64,000 nucleotides of DNA from assembly GCA_965204695.1 (NCBI GenBank), contig OZ242007.1:2914001-2978000 (forward strand), given 5' to 3'. Below the pieces are notes generated by a model. The model worked only from the letters and a program-made list of their open reading frames with translations, did no database searches and had not been told where the DNA came from. The translations under genes and the position numbers were made by a program. This document shows positions 45,117 to 54,897 of the stretch, one piece after another; position 1 is the stretch's first letter; every line of letters begins with the position of its first letter. The stretch comes from JAHEKD01 sp965204695 (GTDB lineage Bacteria > Pseudomonadota > Gammaproteobacteria > Arenicellales > JAHEKD01).

Positions 45117-46427
45117 ATGGCAAAACAACTTTCTACCATAGCTAAACAGAAGGGTATTAAATATTTTCTGGTCAGCTTTGTTGATTTATTCGGTGTGCTT
45201 AGAGCCAAATTGGTACCAGCGCGTGCAATAGCTGACATGCAAGAAGAAGGTGCGGGATTTGCAGGTTTTGCATCATGGTTAGACATGACGCCAGCGCATC
45301 CAGATATGTTTGCGATACCTGATCCGGATAGTTTGATCCAATTACCCTGGAAACCAGAAGTAGGCTGGTTGGCAGGCGATTTGTGGATGGATGGTAAACC
45401 TGTTGATGCTTCCCCTCGTGTTGCTTTGAAACAGCAAATTGCAAAAGCTGCCAAAAAGGGTTACCGAATGAAAACCGGAGTGGAATGTGAGTTCTTTCTG
45501 ATTCAACCCGATGGCAGCGCGATTGCTGACAGTCAGGACACGCAGGAAAAACCTTGTTATGACCAATCAGCGCTAATGCGCCGTTATGATGTGATCAGTG
45601 AGATTTGCGATAGCATGATTGAATTGGGCTGGGGCCCTTATCAGAATGATCATGAAGATGCGAATGGTCAATTTGAAATGAATTGGGATTTTGATGATTG
45701 TCTGAAAACCGCTGACCGAGTAGTCTTTTTCAAGTACATGGCTCGGCAAATAGCTGAAAATCATGGTTTGCGTGCGACCTTCATGCCTAAACCGTTTGCA
45801 CATTTAACGGGTAGTGGATTACATGCCCATATTTCATTATGGGACCATAAAACGGGCAAGAAAAGTCTCTTTTCGAACAAGTCTGATGAATTGGGTTTAT
45901 CCAAATTGTGTTATCAGTTCCTCGGCGGAGTGATGCATAATGTTGAGGCCTTAACTTCAATTTTCAATCCAACCGTCAACAGTTATAAAAGAATTAATGC
46001 ACCGCGCACTCAGTCTGGTGCAACCTGGTCACCTAATGCGGTGAGTTATTCGGGTAATAATCGAACCCATATGATTCGTGTTCCCGGCGGTGGCCGGTTT
46101 GAAATGCGTTTGATGGATGGCTCGGCTAACCCTTATTTGATGCAAGCAGGTATTCTTGCTGCTGGATTGGATGGCATTGAGAATAAACGTGATCCGGGTC
46201 CTCCTCAGCATATCAATATGTACACTGAAGGGCACAAAGCAAAGGGTGTTAAAAAGCTCCCGTTAAATTTGCTTGACGCAATTCGGAAAACTCAAGCAAG
46301 CAAATCCTTAAAAGCGGCATTAGGTGAAGAGCTAGTGAATAGCTATTGCAAACTTAAAATGGATCAGTGGGATAATTACACCAAATCCATTAGCCAATGG
46401 GAGTATGATAATACACTGGATTGTTGA
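45117..46427 (+). CDS. Glutamine synthetase type III-like (GlnT / gamma-glutamylmethylamide synthetase-like)
   Basis: 436 residues, near the length of GlnT and GmaS. Catalytic stretches include GVECEFFLI, GQFEMNWDFDD, FMPKPFAHLTGSGLHAHISL, GNNRTHMIRVP and FEMRLMDGSANPYL. Placed right after the three split glutamate synthase genes, it repeats the glxBCD-glnT and mgsABC-gmaS arrangements. It probably ligates an amine or ammonia to glutamate. The N-methylglutamate dehydrogenase genes (mgdABCD) are not in the window, so complete methylamine oxidation cannot be claimed. Confidence 0.85.
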   Translation: MAKQLSTIAKQKGIKYFLVSFVDLFGVLRAKLVPARAIADMQEEGAGFAGFASWLDMTPAHPDMFAIPDPDSLIQLPWKPEVGWLAGDLWMDGKPVDASPRVALKQQIAKAAKKGYRMKTGVECEFFLIQPDGSAIADSQDTQEKPCYDQSALMRRYDVISEICDSMIELGWGPYQNDHEDANGQFEMNWDFDDCLKTADRVVFFKYMARQIAENHGLRATFMPKPFAHLTGSGLHAHISLWDHKTGKKSLFSNKSDELGLSKLCYQFLGGVMHNVEALTSIFNPTVNSYKRINAPRTQSGATWSPNAVSYSGNNRTHMIRVPGGGRFEMRLMDGSANPYLMQAGILAAGLDGIENKRDPGPPQHINMYTEGHKAKGVKKLPLNLLDAIRKTQASKSLKAALGEELVNSYCKLKMDQWDNYTKSISQWEYDNTLDC

Positions 46428-46480
46428 TTGTTGAGTTTTCTGTTTAGAATTATTTTTCTCCTCTGTGTGGACGAAACCAT

Positions 46481-46514
46481 GGCCGAAGGGAAATCTTCGG
46501 CCCTCTGGTTTTTT
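46481..46514 (+). terminator. Rho-independent terminator of the amine operon
   Basis: GGCCGAAG (46481-46488) pairs with CTTCGGCC (46495-46502) around a 6-base loop and is followed by CTCTGG and seven T. It lies 54 bp after the stop of the last gene. Confidence 0.85.
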
Positions 46515-47299
46515 TCACTGAAGTAATATGTAAATGCTTGGATTTTATCTAATAACAAAAAAATTGAGTCCGATTTAAATAATCTTGTTGTTAGTTATTT
46601 AGAGTAAAACGTTTTGTTTCACTCATATAATGATGCGGAAAGCATGAGATTTATTTTTGCATAAAGGTTTTGCCGTTAATTAGTATTTCGCACAAGCTAA
46701 TTTATAGATTTTTCTAGTGTGGTAAACCTGGCTCCAAAAAGCCTAGTTTTTTTGCAGCGCCAAACAATCTATTAGAGTGGTCTGATAGGCAACTTGGTTC
46801 ACAAAACGAGATTTTGGGGACTTCGGCCGATGTCGGGAAATATTCTAAGACATACTTATTGACATATTTCGATAACTTGTTTTAGTTGCCTAAATTTCAC
46901 TAAAGTAGACAAATATTATCATTCTGTAATTTACTCATGTGGTAATGATCATCCTAACCATGCTTTATAGACTTTTGATCGTAATTGATTATTCTTGGAC
47001 GTACTTTTTAAGTTAAAGTCTAATCTAATAACAATCCGCAAGGATTAGACAAAACTGTGGGTAAGACTTACTACGGACTTAGCCTATAACTGAACTAGAT
47101 AATGACTCATAAAATGAACAGTCGTTAACGCTTGTTATCAATAATCGAACAACCGCTGAGGTAACAAAAAGAGCATTTTGTTTTTTAATTCACGATATAA
47201 GGGCGGGGTTCTACCATGTTTCACGACCAGTTGACTACTTACGAATCTTTAGATTTGTTGTACTAGATTGGTTATTGTATTTAGCTTCTTATTGTAAAA
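46515..47299. other. Spacer with weak relics
   Basis: No intact gene. A plus-strand frame without a start, about 46718-46885, reads smoothly for 55 codons (GKPGSKKPSFFAAPNN, then LLEWSDRQLGSQNEILG) and may be a gene fragment; I do not recognise it. An 8-bp inverted repeat, GTCTAATC (47018-47025) with GATTAGAC (47043-47050), lies further right. Confidence 0.4.
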
Positions 47300-47770
47300 C
47301 TACCGCTGAAAATACAGCACCATTTCATCTGTGTTCTCGAATCCGAGCCGTTGATATATTGATTTGGCTTGTGGTGATGCCAGTAATCTTACAGACGTAA
47401 CCCCTTTTTCTTGAAGCCACTTTAACGCACAACGGTTCAACATGGAGGCAAAACCTTTGTCTCTGTGCTGGTGTACGGTATATACATCACCAATAAATCC
47501 ATAAATTCGAGTTTTGTAGTAACAATAGGGAATATCAGACTTGATAAACGCACCAGTCATCGCAGCAATATTTCCATTAATATTATAAATATAATGCACA
47601 GCCGTATTCTGCTTATACATTGTTTTATAGTCATTTAAAATATGTTGCTCAATATCTTCTTTTAATAGATCGCTAAGGCCCGCATCCTCAAACATTAATA
47701 ACTTTAGTTCAACAATTTTACTTAGATCATTACTTGTTGCAAGCTCTATCGACAATTCTGAACCTCTCAT
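47300..47770 (-). CDS. GNAT-family N-acetyltransferase
   Basis: 156 residues. The acetyl-CoA binding motif is seen as GDVYTVHQHRDKGFASMLNR, and the fold continues through RLLASPQAKSIYQRLGFE, the typical end of GNAT enzymes. The acceptor could be a small amine, amino acid or protein. The gene stands alone between two long spacers, so the context says nothing about its role. Confidence 0.82.
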   Translation of the reverse strand: MRGSELSIELATSNDLSKIVELKLLMFEDAGLSDLLKEDIEQHILNDYKTMYKQNTAVHYIYNINGNIAAMTGAFIKSDIPYCYYKTRIYGFIGDVYTVHQHRDKGFASMLNRCALKWLQEKGVTSVRLLASPQAKSIYQRLGFENTDEMVLYFQR

Positions 47771-48143
47771 CTAAAAGAACTTTGCTGATGTTAAGTAAGC
47801 TGTTTTGTCATCTTGTTGGTTATTCATTCTAATACGAAAATAGGGGTGTAGCGTTAGTTGACCTTTTGTTTTGTAAGATAACGTTTTGAGGTCATCAGCA
47901 CGATTTTCTATCTAAGAAGGTTCTCGTCGACTATAAACAGTAATAAACGTAGACTCGAACGATATTGTATCACTGTGTAGAGTCAGCCCCTGTCTTTGAA
48001 TTATTGATGACACTCTTAACTATATAAAAAAGTCTAGTCTATCAATCCTTTTCGTCTTAAGCACTAGATTGAACGAATTTAAAATTATAATTGTCAGAGC
48101 GGTGAAAAAAACAGACACTGGTCAATAACGTTGTAAATCTTAA
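47771..48143. other. Spacer without a recognisable gene
   Basis: 373 bases between the acetyltransferase start and the end of the glyoxalase gene. I see nothing beyond AT-rich intergenic sequence, where the acetyltransferase promoter must lie. Confidence 0.5.
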
Positions 48144-48554
48144 TTAACCCACAGGCTCATTTAATTCGATGGGATAGCCATCGGGGTCCTTAATAAAAGC
48201 TAGAACACGGGTGCCATGTTTCATTGGTGACGGTTCTTTAGTGAATTCAACCCCTTGTGCTTTAAGGTATTCGCTGGCAGCATACACATCAGCAACTTTC
48301 AGCGCGATGTGACCCCAACCATTACCACGATCATAGTCGTCTTCTTGATCCCAGTTATACGTAAGCTCAAGTGTCGGCCCATCGTCCTCACCTTGATAAC
48401 CAATAAATGTGTTAGTAAATTTACCGTCGGGATACTCATTTTGTCGTAAGACTTTCATGCCTAAGATGCGGGTATAAAAATCCAATGATTTATCCAAATT
48501 CTTAACTCGAATCATGGCATGGTCAATACGAAAATCAGGGGCTTTTGTATTCAT
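48144..48554 (-). CDS. gloA: Lactoylglutathione lyase (glyoxalase I) or close VOC relative
   Basis: 136 residues, the length of bacterial glyoxalase I. Metal ligands of the family are visible: His in RIDHAMIRV, Glu in TLELTYNW, His in GWGHIALKV and Glu in YPIELNEP. The reaction joins methylglyoxal-glutathione adducts to lactoylglutathione. Because it is the last gene of the BCCT-cupin-Rieske operon, 24 bp after the oxygenase, it may instead detoxify an aldehyde produced by that pathway. Confidence 0.82.
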   Translation of the reverse strand: MNTKAPDFRIDHAMIRVKNLDKSLDFYTRILGMKVLRQNEYPDGKFTNTFIGYQGEDDGPTLELTYNWDQEDDYDRGNGWGHIALKVADVYAASEYLKAQGVEFTKEPSPMKHGTRVLAFIKDPDGYPIELNEPVG

Positions 48555-48578
48555 GGTTATTCTCTATAGGTTCTTTTG

Positions 48579-49700
48579 CTATTCACGATTAGGGGTTGTT
48601 GCTTGAAGTGCCAATTGTTGAAAACAACGTACACTGTCTTCCCAATGGGGTGATAAAAGCCCCCCTTGTTCAGCAACAACAGATGTCCGACCGACTTGCA
48701 TGCGTTCACACATTTCGTGGTCTTCTTTATGAACATCGTACCAAAGGGATTTAAGGGCCTCAATCTGTTCATCACTTCGATCAACTCCGTCGGTTGTATA
48801 AATAACCCGTCTTTGACGCGTTTGATTGACGCTGACTGGGACATTTAAATGCACGCCTAACTGATCGGGAAAATAGCGTCCGAAGACAAAGTTTGGAAAT
48901 AACGTCAGGTACAGCGAACTCACCGCAAGTGTATTACGTCCATTTTGTTGTACGGGCTCATCAATATCGACTGCACTGCCTAAACAGTGCCCGTCGATCA
49001 CGGTGTAATGGTCTTTGAGAGGTTGATCGGTTGTATTTGAATGGACAAATTGCACATGATAGGGCTCAATAAAATTCTCCATTAAAAGCTTCCAATTGCA
49101 ATTTACCTCACCCAGGTCGATCGCCCCGACGGGCTTGACCGCTTCAAAATCGATATCTTTCAGACGCTTCTTTAACGGTGCAACATGATCATCAAAGGGG
49201 GTTGGTGATTGACTCAAATTCACAAATATCCAATCAAACCAAATTCCGCAATGAACCGGAACCAGTGAATGTTGGGATACATCAAACCCTTCGGGGACAT
49301 GGTTGCCCGATCCTGCAAAATGCGGCGTTGACTTAAGTTCACCATTGAGGTTATACACCCAGGAGTGGTAAGGACAGCGAATGCGGGGCCCGACGTTATC
49401 GGATTGATCAATCAACTTTAAGCAGCGGTGCCGACACACATTGTGGAATACGTTTATTTCACCGTGTTGATTGCGAATTAAAAACAGCGGTTTACCGGCA
49501 ACCTCAATCGGGATGACATCACCGGTTTGTTGTAATTCGTGTGCAAAACCAACAAAGACCCAGTTATTTTCAAACAGTGTTTGTTGTTCATGCTGCCAAT
49601 AATCTTGATTGGTATAGGCATGCGATGATAGTCCGTTGACCACAGCTGAGTCGGTTGAGCGATGTTGACTAAGTTGCTCAATTTGTTTCCAAGGTATCAT
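48579..49700 (-). CDS. Rieske non-heme iron oxygenase, betaine/carnitine monooxygenase type
   Basis: 373 residues. Rieske ligands are Cys89 and His91 (CRH) and Cys109 and His112 (CPYH), and the iron site is ENFIEPYHVQFVH with His215 and His220. Size and motif spacing resemble GbcA, CntA and stachydrine demethylase, which oxidise quaternary ammonium compounds. A BCCT transporter and a cupin lie in the same operon, which supports a betaine-like substrate. The reductase partner (GbcB/CntB type) is not encoded nearby. The exact substrate is open. Confidence 0.85.
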   Translation of the reverse strand: MIPWKQIEQLSQHRSTDSAVVNGLSSHAYTNQDYWQHEQQTLFENNWVFVGFAHELQQTGDVIPIEVAGKPLFLIRNQHGEINVFHNVCRHRCLKLIDQSDNVGPRIRCPYHSWVYNLNGELKSTPHFAGSGNHVPEGFDVSQHSLVPVHCGIWFDWIFVNLSQSPTPFDDHVAPLKKRLKDIDFEAVKPVGAIDLGEVNCNWKLLMENFIEPYHVQFVHSNTTDQPLKDHYTVIDGHCLGSAVDIDEPVQQNGRNTLAVSSLYLTLFPNFVFGRYFPDQLGVHLNVPVSVNQTRQRRVIYTTDGVDRSDEQIEALKSLWYDVHKEDHEMCERMQVGRTSVVAEQGGLLSPHWEDSVRCFQQLALQATTPNRE

Positions 49701-49733
49701 GCCTCGGTCTCCTTCAGAACGTTATATCAGGTG

Positions 49734-50135
49734 TTAGTTCACGGTGTTCGGCATATCTTCCGGGTCAATGCCTGGGACATGCGTGACACCTGCCAGTTCT
49801 TTCCAATTAACAGGGTAGGCGGCATAAAAAATGATGCATTTGTCGTCCGCTTCATACGTCACGTGGTTATCTTTAGGCACGTACATGAGATCACCTGGGT
49901 TTAAGACATAAGCCACCTCATCGACAATAAACCTGAATGTGCCTTGAAGGCAATAGATGATTTCATCGCAAGTCAAATCCCATGGAACGGATACTTGGTT
50001 TAAAAAGTTTATCCCGCCTGCCATGCTGTCACTATTTTTGGTGTTGACGAACGGTTTGATAAACGTGCCGCCTTGTTCGAGATTTTCAAATCGATCCGCT
50101 ATTTCGGCTATTCGAAATACAGTTGGTGCTGTCAT
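49734..50135 (-). CDS. Small cupin protein
   Basis: 133 residues forming a single cupin barrel: CDEIIYCLQGTFRFIVDE is motif 1 and LNPGDLMYVPKDNHVTYE is motif 2. The histidines of motif 1 are mostly replaced, so metal binding is uncertain; EutQ-like proteins show similar wear. It may bind or modify an intermediate of the operon. It lies between the BCCT and Rieske genes with gaps of about 33 bp. Confidence 0.72.
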   Translation of the reverse strand: MTAPTVFRIAEIADRFENLEQGGTFIKPFVNTKNSDSMAGGINFLNQVSVPWDLTCDEIIYCLQGTFRFIVDEVAYVLNPGDLMYVPKDNHVTYEADDKCIIFYAAYPVNWKELAGVTHVPGIDPEDMPNTVN

Positions 50136-50167
50136 AAGTTTGGTTCCAATCGAAGTCGTTAAATTAA

Positions 50168-51943
50168 CTAGGTGCTAGCATCGGCAGTATCCGTTGAGTC
50201 AATGGACGGCTGATCATCCTTTTCACGCATGCCATCTCGTATGAGTGCTTTAATTAAGCCAAATCCCATTAGTATCATCATGAACGAAAAGGGCACGGCT
50301 CCCACAATCATGGCGGCTTGGATTGCGTCCAATCCGCCGGCAAGTAACAATGATGCAATGACTGCAGTTAAAATCAATCCCCAAATAATGATATGTGTTT
50401 TTGGTGCTTGTTTAGACTCACCGCCCGCGTTTATTGTGTTCACCACCAGCACCGCTGAATCAGCCGAGGTCACTAAATAGGTTAACAATAAAATGACAAT
50501 CAACACGGACATCACCAAAGCCAAACCGGGCGATAACATGATATTAATCACTTCATACAGCTGTGCTGTTAAACTTTGTGCATAAATTCGGCCCTCTGCA
50601 ACGCCACTTAATTCAAGGTCGATGGCGGTGCCACCTAACAGCGTAAACCAGATAAAACACATCAAAGAAGGAGCCAGGACTGCACCGCATGCAAATTCAC
50701 GAATGGTGCGATTTTTAGAGATGCGTGCTAAAAAGATGCCCACAAACGGCGCGAATGCGATCCACCATGCCCAATAAAAGATAGACCACCAGCCTTGCCA
50801 TTCCCCGGCGCTACCGGGTCCGGTGGGAAACACGGTGAAGGTGAGTGCCGGTAGGTGAATGATGTAACTGACAAGGCCTTTACCTAATAAGCTCAGCGCA
50901 AACATGGTTGACCCAAAAATTAGGAAAAATGCCAACAGCCCAAAGGAAAGCACCATGTTGAGGTTACTTAACCACTTGATACCTTTACCCACACCGGATA
51001 AGGCTGACAATGTTGAGCAAATCATCACAACACCCAAAGCCACGAGTAACGACGCAGTGGTTGGCACAGGGGTGTCGCTGCCGGTGACTAACCATTCGGC
51101 ACCGGTAATGTTATACAGCCCTGATGCGAATGAGGTTAAGCCTAAGCCGATGGTCTGAGCAATACCTAAAATGGTTGCAACCACAGCGGTAATGTCTACG
51201 ATATGCCCCAGCATGCCTTCAAGACGCCGACCAAAAATCGAGGCCAGTGTTGAACGAATCGTCAAGGGTAGCCCACGTGAATAACTGAAAAAGGCCAAAG
51301 AAATGCCCACCAGTGCATAACAGGCCCAGGCCCCCACGCCCCAATGTAAAAACGCATATCGGTAGACCGAATCTAATGAAGAGGCCGTTTTGGGTTCGAC
51401 AATCCCATCAATTGCGGCCATCGACCCATTTGCAACCAAGGTTTTATATTCAGCCCACACATCGGCACCTTCAGCTAAGGTGATGTTAGCCGCGGTCATT
51501 GCATCTTTGATCGCGATGGCGCTCAAGCGAATGTCCGGGTTATCGCCCATGTGCCATATTGGTTCACCGGTTGCGTAGCCCAACATGCCAATACCAATTC
51601 CGGCGCCAAACATCATGGAAAACCAAGAAAAGTTCGAAAACTCCGGTTTGCCTTCCGCGGTGCCCAACTTAGTTTTACCCCATCTTGGATGTACTGCAAT
51701 GAGTAAACATACAACGATGTAAAACCCAACCGCCCAGGTATAGTAATAATTTAAGTGCTCAAACGACCAGTTCTTGATATCGCCCAGTACTTTGCCAGCG
51801 GCCTCAGGATTGATGACGCACCAGATAACGATGATGGCAATGATGAATTTCGAGATTAGCGCAACCGTTCGATTAAAGCCTGTATAGAATCCTTCCGGCT
51901 CCCGGTTGATTTTAAGTTTGTCTAAAGGCGGTAATACGGCCAT
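50168..51943 (-). CDS. BCCT-family betaine/carnitine/choline transporter
   Basis: About 591 residues and twelve membrane segments. The family signature is rich in tryptophan: WWSIFYWAWWIAFAPFVGIF, preceded by GAGIGIGMLGYATGEP and followed by SADSAVLV. It imports a quaternary ammonium solute with an ion gradient. I use the ATG at 51943, which follows GGGAG at a good distance. An in-frame ATG at 52018 would add 25 unconserved residues. It is the first gene of the minus-strand operon and divergent from an Lrp regulator. Confidence 0.9.
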   Translation of the reverse strand: MAVLPPLDKLKINREPEGFYTGFNRTVALISKFIIAIIVIWCVINPEAAGKVLGDIKNWSFEHLNYYYTWAVGFYIVVCLLIAVHPRWGKTKLGTAEGKPEFSNFSWFSMMFGAGIGIGMLGYATGEPIWHMGDNPDIRLSAIAIKDAMTAANITLAEGADVWAEYKTLVANGSMAAIDGIVEPKTASSLDSVYRYAFLHWGVGAWACYALVGISLAFFSYSRGLPLTIRSTLASIFGRRLEGMLGHIVDITAVVATILGIAQTIGLGLTSFASGLYNITGAEWLVTGSDTPVPTTASLLVALGVVMICSTLSALSGVGKGIKWLSNLNMVLSFGLLAFFLIFGSTMFALSLLGKGLVSYIIHLPALTFTVFPTGPGSAGEWQGWWSIFYWAWWIAFAPFVGIFLARISKNRTIREFACGAVLAPSLMCFIWFTLLGGTAIDLELSGVAEGRIYAQSLTAQLYEVINIMLSPGLALVMSVLIVILLLTYLVTSADSAVLVVNTINAGGESKQAPKTHIIIWGLILTAVIASLLLAGGLDAIQAAMIVGAVPFSFMMILMGFGLIKALIRDGMREKDDQPSIDSTDTADAST

Positions 51944-52357
51944 TTTGTACTCCCACTGTGAGTAAAATAAGACCTGTGTGTCTACATTGAAGACACAAGG
52001 CAGTGTATGATGAGTCAAATAATTGAATGCGTTTTACGCTGTACTATTTGACGAAATCGTAATGTATACTGCAATATTTGTGTGCATATTATAATATTTG
52101 CATTTTTAAAATATGTTATTCGAATAATAGTAACTTAGTGGTTTTTTATTCGTATTTTATTTATAGAGAAATACGACATCATCAATCATTCATGGAAAAA
52201 ATCCTTATTGTGCTTGAAATTTCAAACTTTAATTTAGCATTTGCGCAAAACTTCACAAAAATGCTCTGTTATCAGCACTGTACCTGAGTTGATTTATTCG
52301 AAATCCATAATTAAACTAGTCTTACGAGCACTTAAAATTCGATGAGACATCCACACT
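51944..52357. other. Divergent regulatory gap between BCCT and Lrp genes
   Basis: 414 AT-rich bases that should hold the promoters of both units and the Lrp-type binding sites. A 69-codon frame at 52078-52287 is low-complexity and overlaps no ribosome site, so I do not call it. No clear palindrome was found. Confidence 0.45.
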
Positions 52358-52870
52358 ATGGCAAGAGGCGCGAAATTGAATACCCCCGTGATTGATGTAA
52401 CCGATCAACTTTCACAGCAAGATGAACTCAACCAATCCATTATTGCCTTGCTAAAACACGATGGTCGTCGACCTTATTCAGAGATTGCCAATAAATTAGG
52501 GGTTTCTGAAGGGACCATACGCAACCGGGTCACCAGCATGAAAAAAGAGGGCATGCTGCGTATTGTCGCGATCGCAGACCCTGTGTCAGCCGAATACAAA
52601 AGTGATGCCATGCTCGGCATAAAGGTTGCGCCCGGACATTCGATCCATGCCGTCTCCGAGCGGCTCGCGCAATCACGCGATGTGGTCTATATATTATGGG
52701 TCACGGGCCGTTATGACTTGCTGGTCGAGATTGTCAGTAATAATCGGGATAACTTTCTTAAGTTCCTAGATGATCAAGTCCACAGCAAGGAAGATATTGT
52801 GTCTTGCGAAACGATGAGCGGGCTTAAAAACTTTAAAAACCAATTTTTATTAAAGCAAAATTGGGAATGA
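52358..52870 (+). CDS. Lrp/AsnC-family transcriptional regulator
   Basis: 170 residues. The helix-turn-helix is LNQSIIALLKHDGRRPYSEIA, split by NKLGVSEGTIRNRVTSMKKEG, and the C-terminal RAM ligand domain begins near AMLGIKVAPG. Such regulators sense amino acids or related solutes. It is divergent from the BCCT operon and 27 bp upstream of an ABC transporter, so it may govern both. Confidence 0.88.
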   Translation: MARGAKLNTPVIDVTDQLSQQDELNQSIIALLKHDGRRPYSEIANKLGVSEGTIRNRVTSMKKEGMLRIVAIADPVSAEYKSDAMLGIKVAPGHSIHAVSERLAQSRDVVYILWVTGRYDLLVEIVSNNRDNFLKFLDDQVHSKEDIVSCETMSGLKNFKNQFLLKQNWE

Positions 52871-52903
52871 TGGCCTTGTTAATCGTTCCCCCGTTCATTG
52901 TGT

Positions 52904-53698
52904 ATGCCTAAGGCCCGCTTATTTGAGTTCAATCGATCCATCACCGTGATTGAATCGCTATGGCTAGCGATTTTAGCTTGGGTCGTCTTTTTTGGGATTT
53001 GGGAAGGGGCGGTGATGATGAAGCTCACCAACCCTGTGTTATTACCGGGGCCTCGAACGGTATTAACCAGTTTTGTTGAACTCTTTACCGAAAAAGGCTA
53101 TTTAAGTGACATCGGGATTAGTGTTTACCGGGTCGTATTAAGCTTTTTATTGGCCAGTTTAATTGCAGTTCCGCTCGGCATTTTAATGGGTACTTTTAAA
53201 CGTGTTGAAGCGTTTTTTAATCCTTTGGTGTCGGCGTTTCGTTACCTTCCGGCACCGTCGTTTATCCCGTTGTTACTGATGTGGTTTGGAGCCGGTGAAG
53301 GTCAAAAACTCGCGCTATTATTTTTGGGCGTGGTCTGGTTTTTAATCACCTTAATCATGGATCATGCCAAACAAGTGCCGGCGGATTTTATCAATACCGC
53401 GTTAACGCTAGGCGGCAGTCGCCGGCAAATCTTAACCACGGTGGTGGTGCCGGCATTATTGCCGAATATTTTAACAGCCATGCGACAGATGCTGGCCGTG
53501 AGTTGGACCTATTTAGTGATCGCCGAAATTATTGCGGCCGATTCAGGCATCGGGGCGATGATGATGCGGGCTAAACGATTTGTGCATATTGATGAGATCA
53601 TGGCAGGCATTGTCACCATTGGGATTCTCGGGCTTTTATTTGATTTGATATTACGCGCCTTGCACCGTCGATTGTTTGCCTATCAAGACAATCATTAA
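52904..53698 (+). CDS. ABC transporter permease, taurine/nitrate/pyrimidine (SsuC/TauC) type
   Basis: About 264 residues, six membrane segments, with the EAA loop LTLGGSRRQILTTVVVPALL. A TTG two codons earlier (52898) is an alternative start. It is the channel for the periplasmic binding protein encoded next. Order permease, receptor, ATPase follows directly from the Lrp gene. Confidence 0.88.
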   Translation: MPKARLFEFNRSITVIESLWLAILAWVVFFGIWEGAVMMKLTNPVLLPGPRTVLTSFVELFTEKGYLSDIGISVYRVVLSFLLASLIAVPLGILMGTFKRVEAFFNPLVSAFRYLPAPSFIPLLLMWFGAGEGQKLALLFLGVVWFLITLIMDHAKQVPADFINTALTLGGSRRQILTTVVVPALLPNILTAMRQMLAVSWTYLVIAEIIAADSGIGAMMMRAKRFVHIDEIMAGIVTIGILGLLFDLILRALHRRLFAYQDNH

Positions 53699-53768
53699 CA
53701 AGCGGGTAGCGTTATATTTAATACGATTGATGAAATGACTAAACCATTAACAGTGAGGTACTAATAAG

Positions 53769-54833
53769 ATGAGTGATAGTAGAGCATTACATACCATAAT
53801 CAAGATGGTTGCGGCCGTTGGATTGATACTGATCAGTGCAAGCCAGATCGCCAGAGCCGCAGAAGAAGTGAAGATTTCCGGGTTTACCTGGCCAGGTTAT
53901 GGGTTTTGGTTTATCGCGAGTGAAAAAGGCCTGGCCCCAAATCTCGAGATTGATTATCAGACCATTGAAGATCCGTATGAAAGTTATAACCTGGTCACGG
54001 CCGATCAGATGGACGTGGTATCCAGCACAGCTGAATTCGCCCCGATTGCCGCTGAACGTGGTATGCCATTAAAGTCAGTGGCGTTTGCCAATCTGTCCTA
54101 CGGCACAGATAAAATTGTCGCCGCGCCGGGTATTACAGGACCTGAAGATTTAAAAGGAAAAAAAGTCGCGGTTGTCGAAGGCGGTTTAGCGCAAATCTAC
54201 GTTGCTATGTGGCTTGAAAAAAATGGGTTTGCGTATGACTCTGTCGAATACGTCAATATCATTGCCGATGATGCCTTTGCAGCAATGATCGGCGGTGACG
54301 TGGCAGCCTCGGAATTTTGGGAGCCCTATGGTTCGAACGTGTTAAAAGTGCTGGAAGGCTCATCAGTCTTATCCCAGTCACGGGATGAGTATTGGACATC
54401 GCGTGGGGTGGTCGCCGATGGTTTGTACATGAACGCCAAGTTTATAGAGGAACGTCGGCCGGTGGCGCTGGACACACTGCGTGCGTTGTACGATGCCATC
54501 GCCTGGTGGAAGAAAAACCCAGCAGAGGGCAATGAAATCATTGCCAATGGCATGAAAATGAGTGTTGAAGACGTGGAGCTGGTGATCGGCAAAGACGGTA
54601 CCAGTCTTGACGGCGGCTTATACGTCTATGATTTCATGGAAGCGGCTCAATTTTGCGGCGTCGCCCCTGGGGATCCACCATTTGGGCAAACCAATGGTCA
54701 GGTGAACACCCATTATGACCTTGTCATGCAATGGTGGATTAAATTTGGCTTTTTGGAAAAAGAAGTGCCCGTCGACCAAGGTGTGGACTGTTCATTACAC
54801 AAAGAATTGTATGACAGCGGTTATCGCGGCTAG
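53769..54833 (+). CDS. ABC transporter substrate-binding protein, NMT1/TauA type
   Basis: 354 residues with a Sec signal peptide ending near IARAAEE. The mature part begins VKISGFTWPGYGFWFIASEKG, followed by DQMDVVSSTAEFAPIAAERG and LKGKKVAVVEGGLAQ, the pattern of periplasmic receptors for taurine, alkylsulfonates, thiamine precursors and similar ligands. The ligand is unknown. Its neighbourhood beside a betaine-type oxygenase suggests a charged nitrogen or sulfur compound. Confidence 0.87.
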   Translation: MSDSRALHTIIKMVAAVGLILISASQIARAAEEVKISGFTWPGYGFWFIASEKGLAPNLEIDYQTIEDPYESYNLVTADQMDVVSSTAEFAPIAAERGMPLKSVAFANLSYGTDKIVAAPGITGPEDLKGKKVAVVEGGLAQIYVAMWLEKNGFAYDSVEYVNIIADDAFAAMIGGDVAASEFWEPYGSNVLKVLEGSSVLSQSRDEYWTSRGVVADGLYMNAKFIEERRPVALDTLRALYDAIAWWKKNPAEGNEIIANGMKMSVEDVELVIGKDGTSLDGGLYVYDFMEAAQFCGVAPGDPPFGQTNGQVNTHYDLVMQWWIKFGFLEKEVPVDQGVDCSLHKELYDSGYRG

Positions 54834-54897
54834 GGTAATCATCGGTAATAAAAGGGCGGTTGTAATGGATTACCCACTGATCTTGGACTATTAACGC

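Noticed and set aside
39700..46427. Full N-methylglutamate pathway for methylamine
   Set aside because: The N-methylglutamate dehydrogenase genes are absent, so only the synthase-like part can be supported.
52078..52287. 69-codon frame before the Lrp gene
   Set aside because: Low-complexity AT-rich translation rich in Tyr, Ile and Asn without a ribosome site.
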